Assembly: GCF_022024055.1 (NCBI RefSeq)
Contig: NZ_CP091788.1
Span: 558,001 to 622,000, forward strand
Length of the DNA: 64,000 nt
Direction of reading: 5' to 3'
Source of the DNA: Prevotella sp. E2-28
GTDB taxonomy: Bacteria > Bacteroidota > Bacteroidia > Bacteroidales > Bacteroidaceae
Of this stretch, positions 7,885-17,122 are shown in pieces; within the stretch, counting starts at the first letter, position 1; each line of letters opens with the position of its first letter. Below the pieces are notes generated by a model. It worked only from the letters and a program-made list of their open reading frames with translations. It made no database searches and was not told the origin of the DNA. A program made the position numbers and the translations under genes.

Positions 7885-10461
7885 TTAAAACGTCAAAGAA
7901 ACGCCGTAACGCATACCCCAATGTGGAGCGGAAGGCAAATCTTTATATGTAAGACGTTTAACGTATTCCACTCGGAAGAATTTGAATATGTTATGGACTC
8001 CAATTACCATCTCCATATATGGGCGTTTGGGATCCATAATATTGGTGCCATCAGGGAAATACATCAACCGGGGATTTCCTGCATTTTCAGGTAAGTAAGG
8101 ATTGTTTTTTTCGGAAAGGTCGCCCCATAACATTCTTACCCCCAGATATTCACGCCAATAGAGTTTCTTTGCTAATGGGATGCGGTTAAGTATTTTACCA
8201 TTCATATCCCATGACAACATCAGTGACGCATAGCGGTCGTTGAGGAACTCCATTGTGTTGATGAGGCTGAATGTGTTTTTCTGAATGATATATGAGGCAT
8301 TGCTTGCTGGCATGATGAGCAAGGGGTAGGGTACTTGATCCCACTCTATACCACCTTTTACATCAATGTCGAGTTTGCCCCAACTATTTAACCAAAAACG
8401 TTTAAAAATATGCGCTTCTGTGAGATGGAAATTATAATTGCCACCTAATATACCATTGAATCCCATGGTATGACTAATACTAAACACAGGTGCATCCAGG
8501 TTGATGACACGTCGGCGGTTCTTTCTGTTGATATAAGTCTCACCGGGGGCATATCTTAGATAGATGGATGCTTCTGTGGTACGTAGATATTCGCCATTAC
8601 CAGTTTTGTTGTTGACGGGGGTATAGGGCTTGTCAAGGGTCTGAAAGTTCATTGCCCCGAATGCCTCGTTTTCTTCTGTCTTTCCGCTAAGTATAGTTTT
8701 CAATCCCCAGTCGGTTTCGTATTCGAAGCTAACCTTCTGACGGTTGTAGGACATCATCCTGTTGGTTTCGGCCCATTTCATAGCAACGAAGATGTTGTCC
8801 TTGTCAGATTCCATGAAACGGTCGTTAGGAGAGCAGATATCTTGCGATAACTGTATGGTCATGGTACGACGTGGGAATTCATGAGGCAAGTATTTCTTCG
8901 CATTGAGCGAATAGGTCATTTCTGCGTCATAGTAATGACGATGACTACTCCATCCGTGCGCATAGTATCCTGATAGAAACAGGTGCTTATTAAGATTTGC
9001 AGTAGTCTTAGCACTTAGGCGTGTGCGCCATCCGTCAACATAATTTCTTGTTATCAAAGTATTGATAGGACAGATGTCAATATAGTTTGGATCGCCAGTC
9101 TCCATGGAGTTTTCTACTAATGTCTTGAGTCCATAGATAACGTATTTGAACCCTTTTATGTTCTCAATGTTATCCATGAATTTGTCCATGGAGTTTTCGC
9201 TTCGTGTCAGTTCTACTTGCCGATATTGATCCCAAAACTCCTTATCTCGCATCTGTGCATCAGCTTCGGTGACTTCCTTTTTCTGTCCATGGAATATTTT
9301 GTTCGGCACTTCGTTGAAGTCATACTCTGAGTAGCGTGTAACACGTGTGACAATGGCACCGGCACTGATGAAATCGAAGAGCTGTAGTTCCGTAATCATG
9401 TCATCTGTAGTGAGTACCCACTGACCATCTGGCAGTTGCTCATATTCCTGCAGTATTTGTAGGCTCTCAACAAAGTTGACGTTGCTCTGTTTGGGAATAG
9501 ACAATTGGCATCGGCGTAGATGCAGGGTTGAGTCTTTCAGAATATATAAATCACCCCTGAATCCCATATCCTGCATGTTGTTAGGAACGAAAGCCAAGTG
9601 TATGCAGCTGTCGCGGCCTATAGCCAGTGTATCTTCTATATAATATCTGTAGAAACCGATACCCTTCTCTGACATGGGTGATGTGAACGGACGTTGTAAT
9701 ATGCGGATGTCGTCTTGGTAAAGGTCAACATTAGTAAAAACATCCTTTACCACAACATTGAGGACATCGCCTGTTTGAAAATAATCATTGATGCCTGTTG
9801 ACGTCTGTCCTTGAATGATGGTTTTTTCGTCTCGTGGTGATTTGCGGTAGAATTTCTGTGAGACCGTTTCATCTACACTAACAGGTAAGACCAGCTTGTT
9901 TGTGTATGAACTGACTTCTACCTGGTTGAGTAACCAAGGCTTCTTGGAGAATGGCGGCTTCTCTAATTGTTCGGGGGTTAGGTCGTTAAGGGCCAGTGTT
10001 ATTTTCTCGTATTTATTATAGTGGTAATAGTCATTATTACTAAGGTCAGTCTTTTTCTTTGCTGCCACTACGCGTCGCATCAATTCGATGGCAGGGTTGT
10101 CTTTTCTGTTGTAGCGATTCCGTTTTGATTTGACTGTAACTTCAGCCAGTTCTTGTTTTGTTGGCTTTAGCGTAATGTTTAACTTGCGTTTAGTCTTACT
10201 GCTTATCGGAATGATGCGTGACTTGTATCCCACAGCACTGACTGTGATATTCCAACCTTCATGGCGTGAAATGCTGTATTGTCCATGGGCATTAGCCACT
10301 GTAGATAGATTATGGCCTTTATAGACAATGCTGGCAAAGGAAATAGAATCACCAGTATCTTCGTCAATAACGGTACCAGTGATTTGTAACGGTTGCTGGG
10401 CATGGCAAGCCATACCCAGCATTATAGTTAGGAATAAAAATATAATCCTAATCCTCGTCAT
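7885..10461 (-). CDS. DUF5686/carboxypeptidase-regulatory-like outer-membrane protein
   Basis: 858 aa from ATG 10461. A GTG at 10473 is possible, but AGGAGG lies 11 nt before the ATG and too close to the GTG. A signal peptide ends near LGMACHAQQ. Residues ~27-110 are a CarboxypepD_reg-like beta domain (ITGTVIDEDTGDSISFASI, VSAVGYKSRII, PTKQELAEVTVKSK). The large remainder matches the DUF5686 type, with alternating hydrophobic beta strands typical of an outer-membrane barrel and an aromatic last residue (GMRYGVSLTF). It is last in the DUF1599-to-DUF5686 operon, and its start overlaps the preceding stop by 14 nt, suggesting translational coupling. Substrate or function is unknown. Confidence 0.85.
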   Translation of the reverse strand: MTRIRIIFLFLTIMLGMACHAQQPLQITGTVIDEDTGDSISFASIVYKGHNLSTVANAHGQYSISRHEGWNITVSAVGYKSRIIPISSKTKRKLNITLKPTKQELAEVTVKSKRNRYNRKDNPAIELMRRVVAAKKKTDLSNNDYYHYNKYEKITLALNDLTPEQLEKPPFSKKPWLLNQVEVSSYTNKLVLPVSVDETVSQKFYRKSPRDEKTIIQGQTSTGINDYFQTGDVLNVVVKDVFTNVDLYQDDIRILQRPFTSPMSEKGIGFYRYYIEDTLAIGRDSCIHLAFVPNNMQDMGFRGDLYILKDSTLHLRRCQLSIPKQSNVNFVESLQILQEYEQLPDGQWVLTTDDMITELQLFDFISAGAIVTRVTRYSEYDFNEVPNKIFHGQKKEVTEADAQMRDKEFWDQYRQVELTRSENSMDKFMDNIENIKGFKYVIYGLKTLVENSMETGDPNYIDICPINTLITRNYVDGWRTRLSAKTTANLNKHLFLSGYYAHGWSSHRHYYDAEMTYSLNAKKYLPHEFPRRTMTIQLSQDICSPNDRFMESDKDNIFVAMKWAETNRMMSYNRQKVSFEYETDWGLKTILSGKTEENEAFGAMNFQTLDKPYTPVNNKTGNGEYLRTTEASIYLRYAPGETYINRKNRRRVINLDAPVFSISHTMGFNGILGGNYNFHLTEAHIFKRFWLNSWGKLDIDVKGGIEWDQVPYPLLIMPASNASYIIQKNTFSLINTMEFLNDRYASLMLSWDMNGKILNRIPLAKKLYWREYLGVRMLWGDLSEKNNPYLPENAGNPRLMYFPDGTNIMDPKRPYMEMVIGVHNIFKFFRVEYVKRLTYKDLPSAPHWGMRYGVSLTF

Positions 10462-11017
10462 ATTCAAATACACCTCCTAGGTCTGGGTTCTCACCTAGGT
10501 ATTCGTCATCATTCACATTGTTGTTATGAATGATAGGTTGGTTATAATCCCTACGCATCGTTCCGGTTCTTAATATAAAGTCGTTGAAATTGACAGTAGG
10601 TATGACCAAACCGAAGATGCCAAATCCGCAGCGCATTCCTTCAACCTGGAAAGTATTATAGAGGCGCATGGTAGAGAAAACACCATGGTTATGATATGTC
10701 AGTGTGTTTTGACTATCGAAATTCTCCATTGCTTCTGAAGAAACGGTCGTGTCTGCAGTAGTGAAGATGTAGCCAATATTGTTGATGGCATCATCAATCC
10801 AGTCTGTGTTCAAACTGTCGTTAGTCTCAATACATTGGCGTATGTTGTCATTCATCTCTTCACGCATAGTCTCTTCTGAAGGACAGGTAAAGATAGCGAA
10901 TAGAGCTATAAGGCCTAAAATACCGGCAAACATGATGAAACGTCCCAGACAACTGCGACGAAACTCTGAAAATAACGACTCTTTGTTGCGGTATGATCCG
11001 CGATCATTCTGATACAT
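10448..11017 (-). CDS. Single-pass membrane protein of unknown function
   Basis: 189 aa from ATG 11017 (a TTG at 11023 is less likely). A basic N-terminus (FRRSCLGR) precedes one transmembrane helix (FIMFAGILGLIALFAIFTC) at ~25-45. The soluble C-terminal part is acidic and rich in Asn/Asp. I do not recognise the family. It follows folE by 15 nt and overlaps the DUF5686 gene by 14 nt, so it is probably coexpressed with that envelope protein. Confidence 0.75.
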   Translation of the reverse strand: MYQNDRGSYRNKESLFSEFRRSCLGRFIMFAGILGLIALFAIFTCPSEETMREEMNDNIRQCIETNDSLNTDWIDDAINNIGYIFTTADTTVSSEAMENFDSQNTLTYHNHGVFSTMRLYNTFQVEGMRCGFGIFGLVIPTVNFNDFILRTGTMRRDYNQPIIHNNNVNDDEYLGENPDLGGVFEYDED

Positions 11018-11032
11018 AACCAAAGCTCTTTA

Positions 11033-11617
11033 TTAGGAGTTATTGTGAATGAGGTTCATGAATTCCTGGCGGGTCTTAGCCTGTTCAAATGCACCACTGA
11101 ATTCACTTGTCGTAGTGATGCTGTTTTGCTTCTCAATACCTCGCATCTGCATACACATATGCTTGGCTTCAACCACAACCATAACGCCGAGAGGGTGCAG
11201 TGTCTCTTGGATACACTGACGTATTTGCATGGTCATGCGTTCCTGTACTTGCAGGCGATGACTGAAGATATCTACTACACGGGCTATTTTTGAAAGTCCG
11301 GTGATATAGCCGTTGGGAATGTAAGCTACATGTACTTTTCCGTACATGGGTAGCATGTGATGCTCGCAAAGAGAGAAGAAGTCAATGTCCTTGACAATGA
11401 CCATGTGGTTGTAGTCTTCTTTGAATAGAGCATCAGTCAGCACTTTTCGTGCATCCATTTCATAGCCACGAGTTAGCACTTGCATAGCTTTTGCTACTCG
11501 TATTGGGGTCTTTTGTAGTCCTTCGCGATCTGGGTCTTCTCCAAGAAGTTCCAATATTCGTTTGTAGTGTACGGCCAGTTCTTCAAGCCCTTCTCTGTAT
11601 TCTGGTTCTAATGTCAT
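11033..11617 (-). CDS. folE: GTP cyclohydrolase I
   Basis: 194 aa. The zinc/active-site motif [18 protein letters not shown] is visible, followed by [20 protein letters not shown] and the second zinc cysteine in [10 protein letters not shown]. It catalyses GTP to 7,8-dihydroneopterin triphosphate, the first step of folate synthesis (and the queuosine precursor route in many bacteria). Its ATG overlaps the stop of the SPOR-domain gene by 4 nt. folK lies elsewhere in the window at 61849. Confidence 0.96.
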   Translation of the reverse strand: MTLEPEYREGLEELAVHYKRILELLGEDPDREGLQKTPIRVAKAMQVLTRGYEMDARKVLTDALFKEDYNHMVIVKDIDFFSLCEHHMLPMYGKVHVAYIPNGYITGLSKIARVVDIFSHRLQVQERMTMQIRQCIQETLHPLGVMVVVEAKHMCMQMRGIEKQNSITTTSEFSGAFEQAKTRQEFMNLIHNNS

Positions 11618-12240
11618 TTTATTTCTTCTGTAAGAGTGATTTTTCCTTTTACAATCGTGGCAGCTTCATAGCCCATTTTACGAACTTCCAACAGTTTCTC
11701 GTGGGCTTCATCATAAGTGCGATAGTTCCCCAAACGGCAAATCCACCGTGGAGAATAGAAGTGTACGTAAACCTCTTCTCCAGGAAAGAGGCTTCTTAAT
11801 GATCGTCCAGCCTGTTCTGCGCGTTGTCTGTCTTGTCGGGTGTTACCGCCAGCCAACACCTGAACACGGTATCCTATAGCTTTGAATGTTCGTTTCGGCG
11901 TATTATTCAGTGAATCTATTTCTTGCAGACTCTCTATCGTGTCTTTTATCTCCTGAGTAACATGTGTGTCTTTCTTGTTATCTCTGGATGTTGGCTTGAC
12001 GGGTGTTGTCTTTTTTATTGTTGGCTTTTGTTTAACAGTAGGCACTGGCCCGTTTACCAGTTCGTCTATTGCTGTATCCTGATGAATGGTAATAGTACCT
12101 TCCCCCGTTTTCGTTTTCTGAATATTCTGGGTGAAGGTTTGTGCGGTTAAAGGTAAAAAAGTAAAAAGGTAAAAGGGTAAAATGACTAATACCTTTTTAA
12201 TAATGGGTTGCAATATTCCAGTTTTCATACGCATAATCAT
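11614..12240 (-). CDS. Secreted SPOR-domain protein
   Basis: 208 aa. In-frame ATGs occur at 12240, 12234 and 12228; [12 protein letters not shown] from 12228 would give the neatest signal peptide. The hydrophobic core ([18 protein letters not shown]) is encoded by a short tandem DNA tract (12147-12182). A Lys/Thr/Pro-rich linker follows, then a C-terminal SPOR domain (~130-208: [52 protein letters not shown]), which usually binds denuded peptidoglycan glycans. It overlaps folE by 4 nt. The same order (tpiA, SPOR, folE) is familiar from other Bacteroidales. Translation may be affected by an 18-bp inverted repeat around its start. Confidence 0.85.
   Translation of the reverse strand: MIMRMKTGILQPIIKKVLVILPFYLFTFLPLTAQTFTQNIQKTKTGEGTITIHQDTAIDELVNGPVPTVKQKPTIKKTTPVKPTSRDNKKDTHVTQEIKDTIESLQEIDSLNNTPKRTFKAIGYRVQVLAGGNTRQDRQRAEQAGRSLRSLFPGEEVYVHFYSPRWICRLGNYRTYDEAHEKLLEVRKMGYEAATIVKGKITLTEEIK
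12147..12182. repeat. Short tandem tract (GTAAAAAG family) inside the SPOR gene
   Basis: Plus-strand sequence made of GGTAAAAA, AGTAAAAA, GGTAAAA and GGGTAAAA units (7-8 nt). It encodes the signal-peptide core of the SPOR protein on the minus strand and is an inverted partner of the tract at 12239-12284. Confidence 0.8.
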
Positions 12241-12284
12241 TACTCTTTTTACTCTTTTACTTTTTTACCTTTTTATTTTTTACT
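12239..12284. repeat. Short tandem tract filling the tpiA/SPOR spacer
   Basis: Units of the type CTTTTTA and CTTTTTTAC occupy nearly all of the 39-nt spacer and run into the tpiA stop codon (12280-12282). Positions 12255-12272 are the exact reverse complement of 12149-12166. Confidence 0.8.
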
Positions 12285-13038
12285 TGAAGGCGTCGATAAT
12301 ACCCTTGAAGTCAGCAGCCTTCAGAGAAGCGCCGCCAATCAGACCGCCATCGATGTCGGGCTTAGCGAACAGCTCAGGAGCGTTGCTTGCTTTGCATGAA
12401 CCACCATAGAGGATAGTGGTGTCATCAGCAACAGCCTGACCGTACTTCTCGGCAATGATTGAACGGATGTAAGCGTGAATCTCCTCAGCCTGCTCAGCAG
12501 TAGCGGTCTTACCAGTACCGATAGCCCAGATTGGCTCGTAGGCGATAACGATCTTACGGAAGTCCTCCTCGCTCAGGTTGAATACTGAACCCTCGAGTTC
12601 TGCCTTAACTACCTCGTTCTGCTTGCCAGCTTCGCGCTCCTCCAGGCTCTCACCGATACAGAAGATAACCTTCAGATCGTTTTTCTGAGCCAGAAGCACC
12701 TTCTCTTTCAGAATCTCTGGAGTCTCCTTGTAGTACTCACGACGCTCTGAGTGACCCAGAATCACATACTGAGCACCTGTGCTCTTTACCATCTCGGCGC
12801 TAACCTCACCAGTGAAAGCACCTTTCTCCTTGTCAGCGCAGTTCTCAGCACCCAGACCGATGATGTTCTGGTCGAGGAACTGTGCGATAGAAGCGAGGTG
12901 GATGAATGGAGTGCAGATTACTACACCACAGTTGGGCTTCTCAGCCTTCAATGTCTCGTTCAGCTCTTTTGCCAGAGCAACGCCATCCTGGAGATTCATG
13001 TTCATCTTCCAGTTTCCTGCAACAATTTTCTTTCTCAT
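12280..13038 (-). other. tpiA: Likely internal translation unit: stand-alone triosephosphate isomerase
   Basis: ATG at 13038 gives 252 aa, the normal bacterial TIM length, beginning [13 protein letters not shown]. An AT-rich, purine-rich stretch (AAAGAAACAAAA) precedes it, as is usual before Bacteroidetes starts. Free TIM is required in glycolysis, so initiation here is likely even if the longer fusion is also made. Confidence 0.6.
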
Positions 13039-14202
13039 TTTTGTTTCTTTTTTATAAATACAATTACTATTATGTTGTTTCCTTATCCATTTTGTCCACA
13101 TCCACAGACGATCGGTGACAGAGAGTATTGCCAGTGGTAGTACGAACCATAACATGACCTCTACAATATGACGTGTCGTGGTATTGTCAGGTGCCTGTCC
13201 TATTTCCAGTTCATCCAATGGTGACGTTAGGTCGTACTCGTTGGGCAGTCTGTTGTGACTCCATTTGCGAATCACTGTTCCGTCTTTGAGTAGAAGCAGT
13301 CCCGGATTACTTCGAATAATGGTCTTCAGCGTTGTTCCGTCAGTCAGGCAGAAGGGGTATTCTGCGCCAGTAATGTCACGCCAACGGTTGATGCCGGTCT
13401 CTCCACTTGCTGTTAGGCCGTAGAACAGATAGCCATTGTCTTTTGCGTACTCGTATATCTGGTTTATCAAATCCAGTTGCGAGTCATCGGCTTTTTCAAG
13501 CCATGGGGCAACGAGCAAGAAGGTGTAGCCTTCATTGTTGAGCACTTGCTCTGTGATGTCTTCCCCGTCGTCAGCCTTTTCTATGAAGAAGTCTGCATAG
13601 GGCGACTCGTTGCCTTCCATCATCTGTGTCCATCCTTTTCGCAGGTCAGTACCTTCCTGATAGGGACGGAAGTCGAATTGCGGCCTGTCGTATAGACTCC
13701 ATCCTGATATAACCAGGATAAACAGCATAGAGTAGTTAATGACTATCCATTGGTTTGACTTGCTGACAAAGCGAAACATCTCCAATGGCCATTTTACCAC
13801 CGTTATTGCTGCCGCTAACAGAATAATGTTCTTCCAGAACGTCTGCCAGTTCGTTAGCACAAGTGCGTCGCCGAAACAGCCACAGTCGCTGATGGGGTTA
13901 GCCAGTGCCAGCCATAGTGTCAATGGTGTCATAATGCTCAGGATAACCGCTATTACCCTGGATGTGGCTCTGCGTCTAATGGCAAACAGCAGGAATATGC
14001 CTAAGCAAAACTCCAGTGCTGCCAATCCTACGGCGAAAGCCAAAAGAGCCATGTCTGGCAACCATTTGCCTAGATGCATGGCTAATAAATAGTCTTGCAT
14101 TTTGTACAGCGTGCCTAATGGATCAACGGCCTTAACAAATCCTGAGAGGATAAAGACCACGCCCAACAGCAGGCGGCACAGGTTGACTATTGTTTTTTTC
14201 AT
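12280..14202 (-). CDS. tpiA: DoxX-like membrane/thioredoxin-fold protein fused in frame to triosephosphate isomerase
   Basis: One uninterrupted 640-aa frame. Residues 1-~150 are a DoxX/MauE-like four-helix membrane region with [11 protein letters not shown], and ~155-385 include a thioredoxin-like domain ([25 protein letters not shown]) plus a further helix. Residues 389-640 are a complete TIM barrel: GNWKMN (catalytic Lys), [10 protein letters not shown] (His), [12 protein letters not shown] (Glu) and [10 protein letters not shown]. Separate DoxX and tpiA genes are usual in related genomes. The join (~370-388, [15 protein letters not shown]) looks like translated spacer. An internal ATG at 13038 could therefore make free cytosolic TIM. 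It overlaps the DUF1599 stop by 4 nt. Confidence 0.85.
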   Translation of the reverse strand: MKKTIVNLCRLLLGVVFILSGFVKAVDPLGTLYKMQDYLLAMHLGKWLPDMALLAFAVGLAALEFCLGIFLLFAIRRRATSRVIAVILSIMTPLTLWLALANPISDCGCFGDALVLTNWQTFWKNIILLAAAITVVKWPLEMFRFVSKSNQWIVINYSMLFILVISGWSLYDRPQFDFRPYQEGTDLRKGWTQMMEGNESPYADFFIEKADDGEDITEQVLNNEGYTFLLVAPWLEKADDSQLDLINQIYEYAKDNGYLFYGLTASGETGINRWRDITGAEYPFCLTDGTTLKTIIRSNPGLLLLKDGTVIRKWSHNRLPNEYDLTSPLDELEIGQAPDNTTTRHIVEVMLWFVLPLAILSVTDRLWMWTKWIRKQHNSNCIYKKETKMRKKIVAGNWKMNMNLQDGVALAKELNETLKAEKPNCGVVICTPFIHLASIAQFLDQNIIGLGAENCADKEKGAFTGEVSAEMVKSTGAQYVILGHSERREYYKETPEILKEKVLLAQKNDLKVIFCIGESLEEREAGKQNEVVKAELEGSVFNLSEEDFRKIVIAYEPIWAIGTGKTATAEQAEEIHAYIRSIIAEKYGQAVADDTTILYGGSCKASNAPELFAKPDIDGGLIGGASLKAADFKGIIDAFK

Positions 14203-14744
14203 TCTCCCAACTTAATCAGTCCGAAAACCGCGTAGTTGATGATGTCCATATAGTTAGCGTCAATGCCCTCGCTTACGAGAGTCTTGCCGCTCAGATTCTC
14301 TATCTCCTTGATGCGCTCAATCTTGGTAAGGATCAGGTCCGTATAACTACTTACCCTCATGCCGCGCCAAGCCTCGTCGTAGTCGTGGTTCTTGCGCTTC
14401 ATCAGTTCCAACGCCTCGTGGGCATAGTGGTCATAGAGTTTCATGGCAGCATCATTGTCCATATCGACCGTATCGGCGAAGCCTTTCTCTAACTGTATCA
14501 GCCCTACGATGCCATAGTTGATCAGTGCTACGAACTCAGGTCTGATACCTTCACCAACCAGCGATTCCTGCTTGATTTCCAAAGATCGGATGCGCTTGGC
14601 CTTGATGAATAGCTGGTCTGTGAGCGATGATGGCCGCAGAATGCGCCATGATGCCTTATAGTCGTGCAGTTTCTTAGAAAACATATCACGGCATTCGGCA
14701 ACGGCGGCCTCGAATTCTGCGTTTGTCTTTTCAAATTTGTCCAT
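14199..14744 (-). CDS. DUF1599 domain protein (two repeats)
   Basis: 181 aa containing two copies of the same ~85-aa unit: [33 protein letters not shown] and [34 protein letters not shown], each ending in an INYxxxGLIxL helix. This is the Bacteroidetes DUF1599 architecture, whose function is not established (sometimes grouped with nucleotide-modification proteins). First gene of the operon reading down to the DUF5686 gene; its own promoter lies just upstream and its stop overlaps the DoxX start. Confidence 0.9.
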   Translation of the reverse strand: MDKFEKTNAEFEAAVAECRDMFSKKLHDYKASWRILRPSSLTDQLFIKAKRIRSLEIKQESLVGEGIRPEFVALINYGIVGLIQLEKGFADTVDMDNDAAMKLYDHYAHEALELMKRKNHDYDEAWRGMRVSSYTDLILTKIERIKEIENLSGKTLVSEGIDANYMDIINYAVFGLIKLGE

Positions 14745-14754
14745 AATTCGGGTG

Positions 14755-14786
14755 CAAAATTACGCAATTCTCATGAAATAGCCAAA
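14755..14786 (-). promoter_or_regulatory. Promoter of the DUF1599-tpiA-folE operon
   Basis: Minus strand: TTTG (14786-14783), 20-nt spacer, TAATTTTG (14762-14755). A perfect Bacteroidetes arrangement, 10 nt before the DUF1599 ATG. Confidence 0.85.
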
Positions 14787-14788
14787 TT

Positions 14789-15151
14789 TCACTCCATTTC
14801 TTTTTGCTTCTGGCGTACATACCTGATTTTTGCGCCAAGTACATTCCATTTGACTTGCAGCGAATCACGTTGGACACGTAATAGGGTTAGCTCTGTAAGC
14901 TCTTCAGGAGTGGCTTGTAGGGCGGCTTTGTGAGCCTCTACTTCTTTTTTCTTCTGCTCGTATTCTGCTTTGACCGCTTCTAAAACGGAATCTATAACAG
15001 CCAGTTCTTGCTGTGAGGCATTCAGCGTGGAGTCCTGCTTGTGCTTCAGGGCTGCTTTCCGCGCTTCAATCTCGTCTTTACGTGAGTTGCCACAGGCTGT
15101 CATTAGAAAGAAGGTTGCAATAAGTGCTAATCCTATACAAATTCTTTTCAT
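14789..15151 (-). CDS. Small coiled-coil lipoprotein
   Basis: 120 aa. A lipoprotein signal ends FFLMTACGNS (Cys ~20). The rest is almost entirely charged alpha-helix with heptad spacing (ARKAALKHKQDSTLNASQQ, SVLEAVKAEYEQKKKEVE), predicted coiled coil. Family unknown. It follows the PAP2 gene by 12 nt, and the next promoter overlaps its 3' end. Confidence 0.75.
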   Translation of the reverse strand: MKRICIGLALIATFFLMTACGNSRKDEIEARKAALKHKQDSTLNASQQELAVIDSVLEAVKAEYEQKKKEVEAHKAALQATPEELTELTLLRVQRDSLQVKWNVLGAKIRYVRQKQKEME

Positions 15152-15163
15152 TTGTTTTGTTAA

Positions 15164-17005
15164 TTATAGATTGATTAAGAAGGAAAGACCTACAGTGAGG
15201 TAGTTCATCTTCTTTTCTTTTTTGAGACAGTACGGATTAAGTTCCTGAGCGATTGTGAACGCTCCTCCGGTATTGTCGGTTATAAGTTGCGATACCTGTG
15301 GGTTGCTGATGAGGCTATAACCCACTTGGGTGAGCCCACTCTTTAAGAAATGATATGAGTCATTCATAAGGGTGAAGGTCTTCTTTGAATAGTCGTAGTC
15401 TGCAAATAGTCTGAATGAGAAGTTGCCCTTGTGACGATAGGTAAGTGAAAGCCCCGTACCGTATGATGTTGAGGATTTTGCACCCAGTGTCAAGTAGTCC
15501 CAATCATCGCTATAAGTGTCATTGTTAGGCGTGTTTGTGGGATCTTGCACGGTAAGATTTGTTACCTTACCATTGATAATGGTCATATTGTAGTTAATGT
15601 CTTTTACATAGCCCTCAGCATGGCCGTCTATATCGAGCTCTTGGGTGAAACTGCGACCGATGAGCATCTTGGTGCCCAATGAGAAGCGACTGCTCAATGG
15701 TAAGTTGAAGTACAGACCCAAACTGCCGGTAAACTCAGCTAGATGGTCGCTCTTGACGATACCCTCCATCTTGGTGACAGGTGCGCCTCCAGCTCTGATG
15801 ACATCAGGCGTAAGTGAACGGGGGCTTGACGCATTTTCATAGACTTCGTTGATGTCGTAATCCCAAATATAATTGGCATCTTCGTTGGAGATGTCGGCAT
15901 AGTTCCCAAACGATTTTGCAGACATTGCTCTAACGCGTAAGCGACCGCCAATACCTACATAGTTGTTGAAGAAATAGGCTCCTTCGGCATCGACCACAGT
16001 GGCAGAGTGGAAGTCAATGTTTACGTTTGCTGCCGGTTCATCGGCAAAAAGTGCAGCTAGCCCTGGATCAATTCCGTGTTGCTCAGCATCTTGTAAGTCA
16101 GTGAAGATGTTAAAGTCAATATCTTTTCCTCCAAGTCCCACACCCATTGATATACTGAAGAACGAGGGACTGTTGGATGTGGAGCTTAAGTCATTGCGAA
16201 GCAGCCCTTTGTTCTTGAACATTAGGTCACACAAAGCATAACCCAACTCGGTGGATACAATACCGATACCAGCTCCCGACATGACGTCACTCACCCAGTG
16301 TCGATTATTAAGAACGCGCATCACGCCAGTGGCCGTGGCTACGCCATAGCCTGCTATCGAATACCAAGGAGAACGGGTGAGACCGTACTCTTTATGTAAA
16401 ATGGTAGCACCGACAAATGATGTCGCCGTATGGCCCGATGGCCATGAGTTGCGGGTAGAACCGTCGGGGCGTAGCTCTTTGGCTGTGTATTTGATGCCGT
16501 TGACAAAACCGGCCATGATAGCATATGATGTTAGCGAACTCGCCATCAGTCGGGGCCAGTCGCTACGTCCTTCCACACCGCCTAATTTCAGACCAACAAC
16601 CATTGCAGGGCCAAAAAACTGTGTATAGTCGTCAATGCGGGTTTTGAAGTCTGTTAGCAACTGTGTGTTCTTTTTCCCTTGCTTATTGTTGACACGGAAC
16701 ATGGCTTTATCACTTTTGATTGCCCATCCGGCTACAAATAAAGGTACTCCCACAAATGTTAAGTCGTCCATGAACTTGTATTCTTTTACATCAGGATTTG
16801 TCTTCGACTTGAAGAAATCAAAATCCATTTTCGGCTCAGGTGACAAATCGTTCAGCTCGTAATTTAATGGTGTCTCGACAATTTCTACCAATTCAGGCTT
16901 CATTTCTGGGACGTCAAGTTCCAAGGGCTCTAGGTTTAGGTAGTTGTCTGCACTCATTGTTACGGACATCGCAACAAAGGTGAGAAGGAAAAGAACTTTT
17001 TTCAT
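15164..17005 (-). CDS. PAP2-family phosphatase with C-terminal outer-membrane beta domain
   Basis: 613 aa from ATG 17005 (MKKVLFLLTFVAMSVTMSAD signal peptide); upstream in-frame codons have no signal-peptide logic. All three PAP2 catalytic motifs are present: KYTAKELRP (K-x6-RP), PSGH, and RVLNNRHWVSD (R-x5-H-x3-D). Residues ~285-613 are beta-rich with alternating hydrophobicity (ISMGVGLGGKDIDF, GLSLTYRHKGNFSFRLFADYDY, LTVGLSFLINL), resembling an outer-membrane barrel. It probably dephosphorylates a lipid or phosphorylated substrate at the envelope. Substrate not deducible. Confidence 0.85.
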   Translation of the reverse strand: MKKVLFLLTFVAMSVTMSADNYLNLEPLELDVPEMKPELVEIVETPLNYELNDLSPEPKMDFDFFKSKTNPDVKEYKFMDDLTFVGVPLFVAGWAIKSDKAMFRVNNKQGKKNTQLLTDFKTRIDDYTQFFGPAMVVGLKLGGVEGRSDWPRLMASSLTSYAIMAGFVNGIKYTAKELRPDGSTRNSWPSGHTATSFVGATILHKEYGLTRSPWYSIAGYGVATATGVMRVLNNRHWVSDVMSGAGIGIVSTELGYALCDLMFKNKGLLRNDLSSTSNSPSFFSISMGVGLGGKDIDFNIFTDLQDAEQHGIDPGLAALFADEPAANVNIDFHSATVVDAEGAYFFNNYVGIGGRLRVRAMSAKSFGNYADISNEDANYIWDYDINEVYENASSPRSLTPDVIRAGGAPVTKMEGIVKSDHLAEFTGSLGLYFNLPLSSRFSLGTKMLIGRSFTQELDIDGHAEGYVKDINYNMTIINGKVTNLTVQDPTNTPNNDTYSDDWDYLTLGAKSSTSYGTGLSLTYRHKGNFSFRLFADYDYSKKTFTLMNDSYHFLKSGLTQVGYSLISNPQVSQLITDNTGGAFTIAQELNPYCLKKEKKMNYLTVGLSFLINL

Positions 17006-17036
17006 GTTACTATAATTATAATTCAATTTTCTGTGG

Positions 17037-17044
17037 CAAAGTTA
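17037..17044 (-). promoter_or_regulatory. -7 element of the PAP2 gene
   Basis: TAACTTTG on the minus strand, 32 nt before the ATG. No clear -33. Divergent from the element at 17087-17094. Confidence 0.5.
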
Positions 17045-17086
17045 CTAAAAAAAATTAAAATGACATGCAGGGTGGTGCTTTTTTTG

Positions 17087-17094
17087 TAATTTTG
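17087..17094 (+). promoter_or_regulatory. -7 element of the CCA-transferase gene
   Basis: TAATTTTG, 28 nt before ATG 17123. -33 not evident. Confidence 0.5.
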
Positions 17095-17122
17095 CAGTCC
17101 AAATCATGAGAAAGATAAAAGA

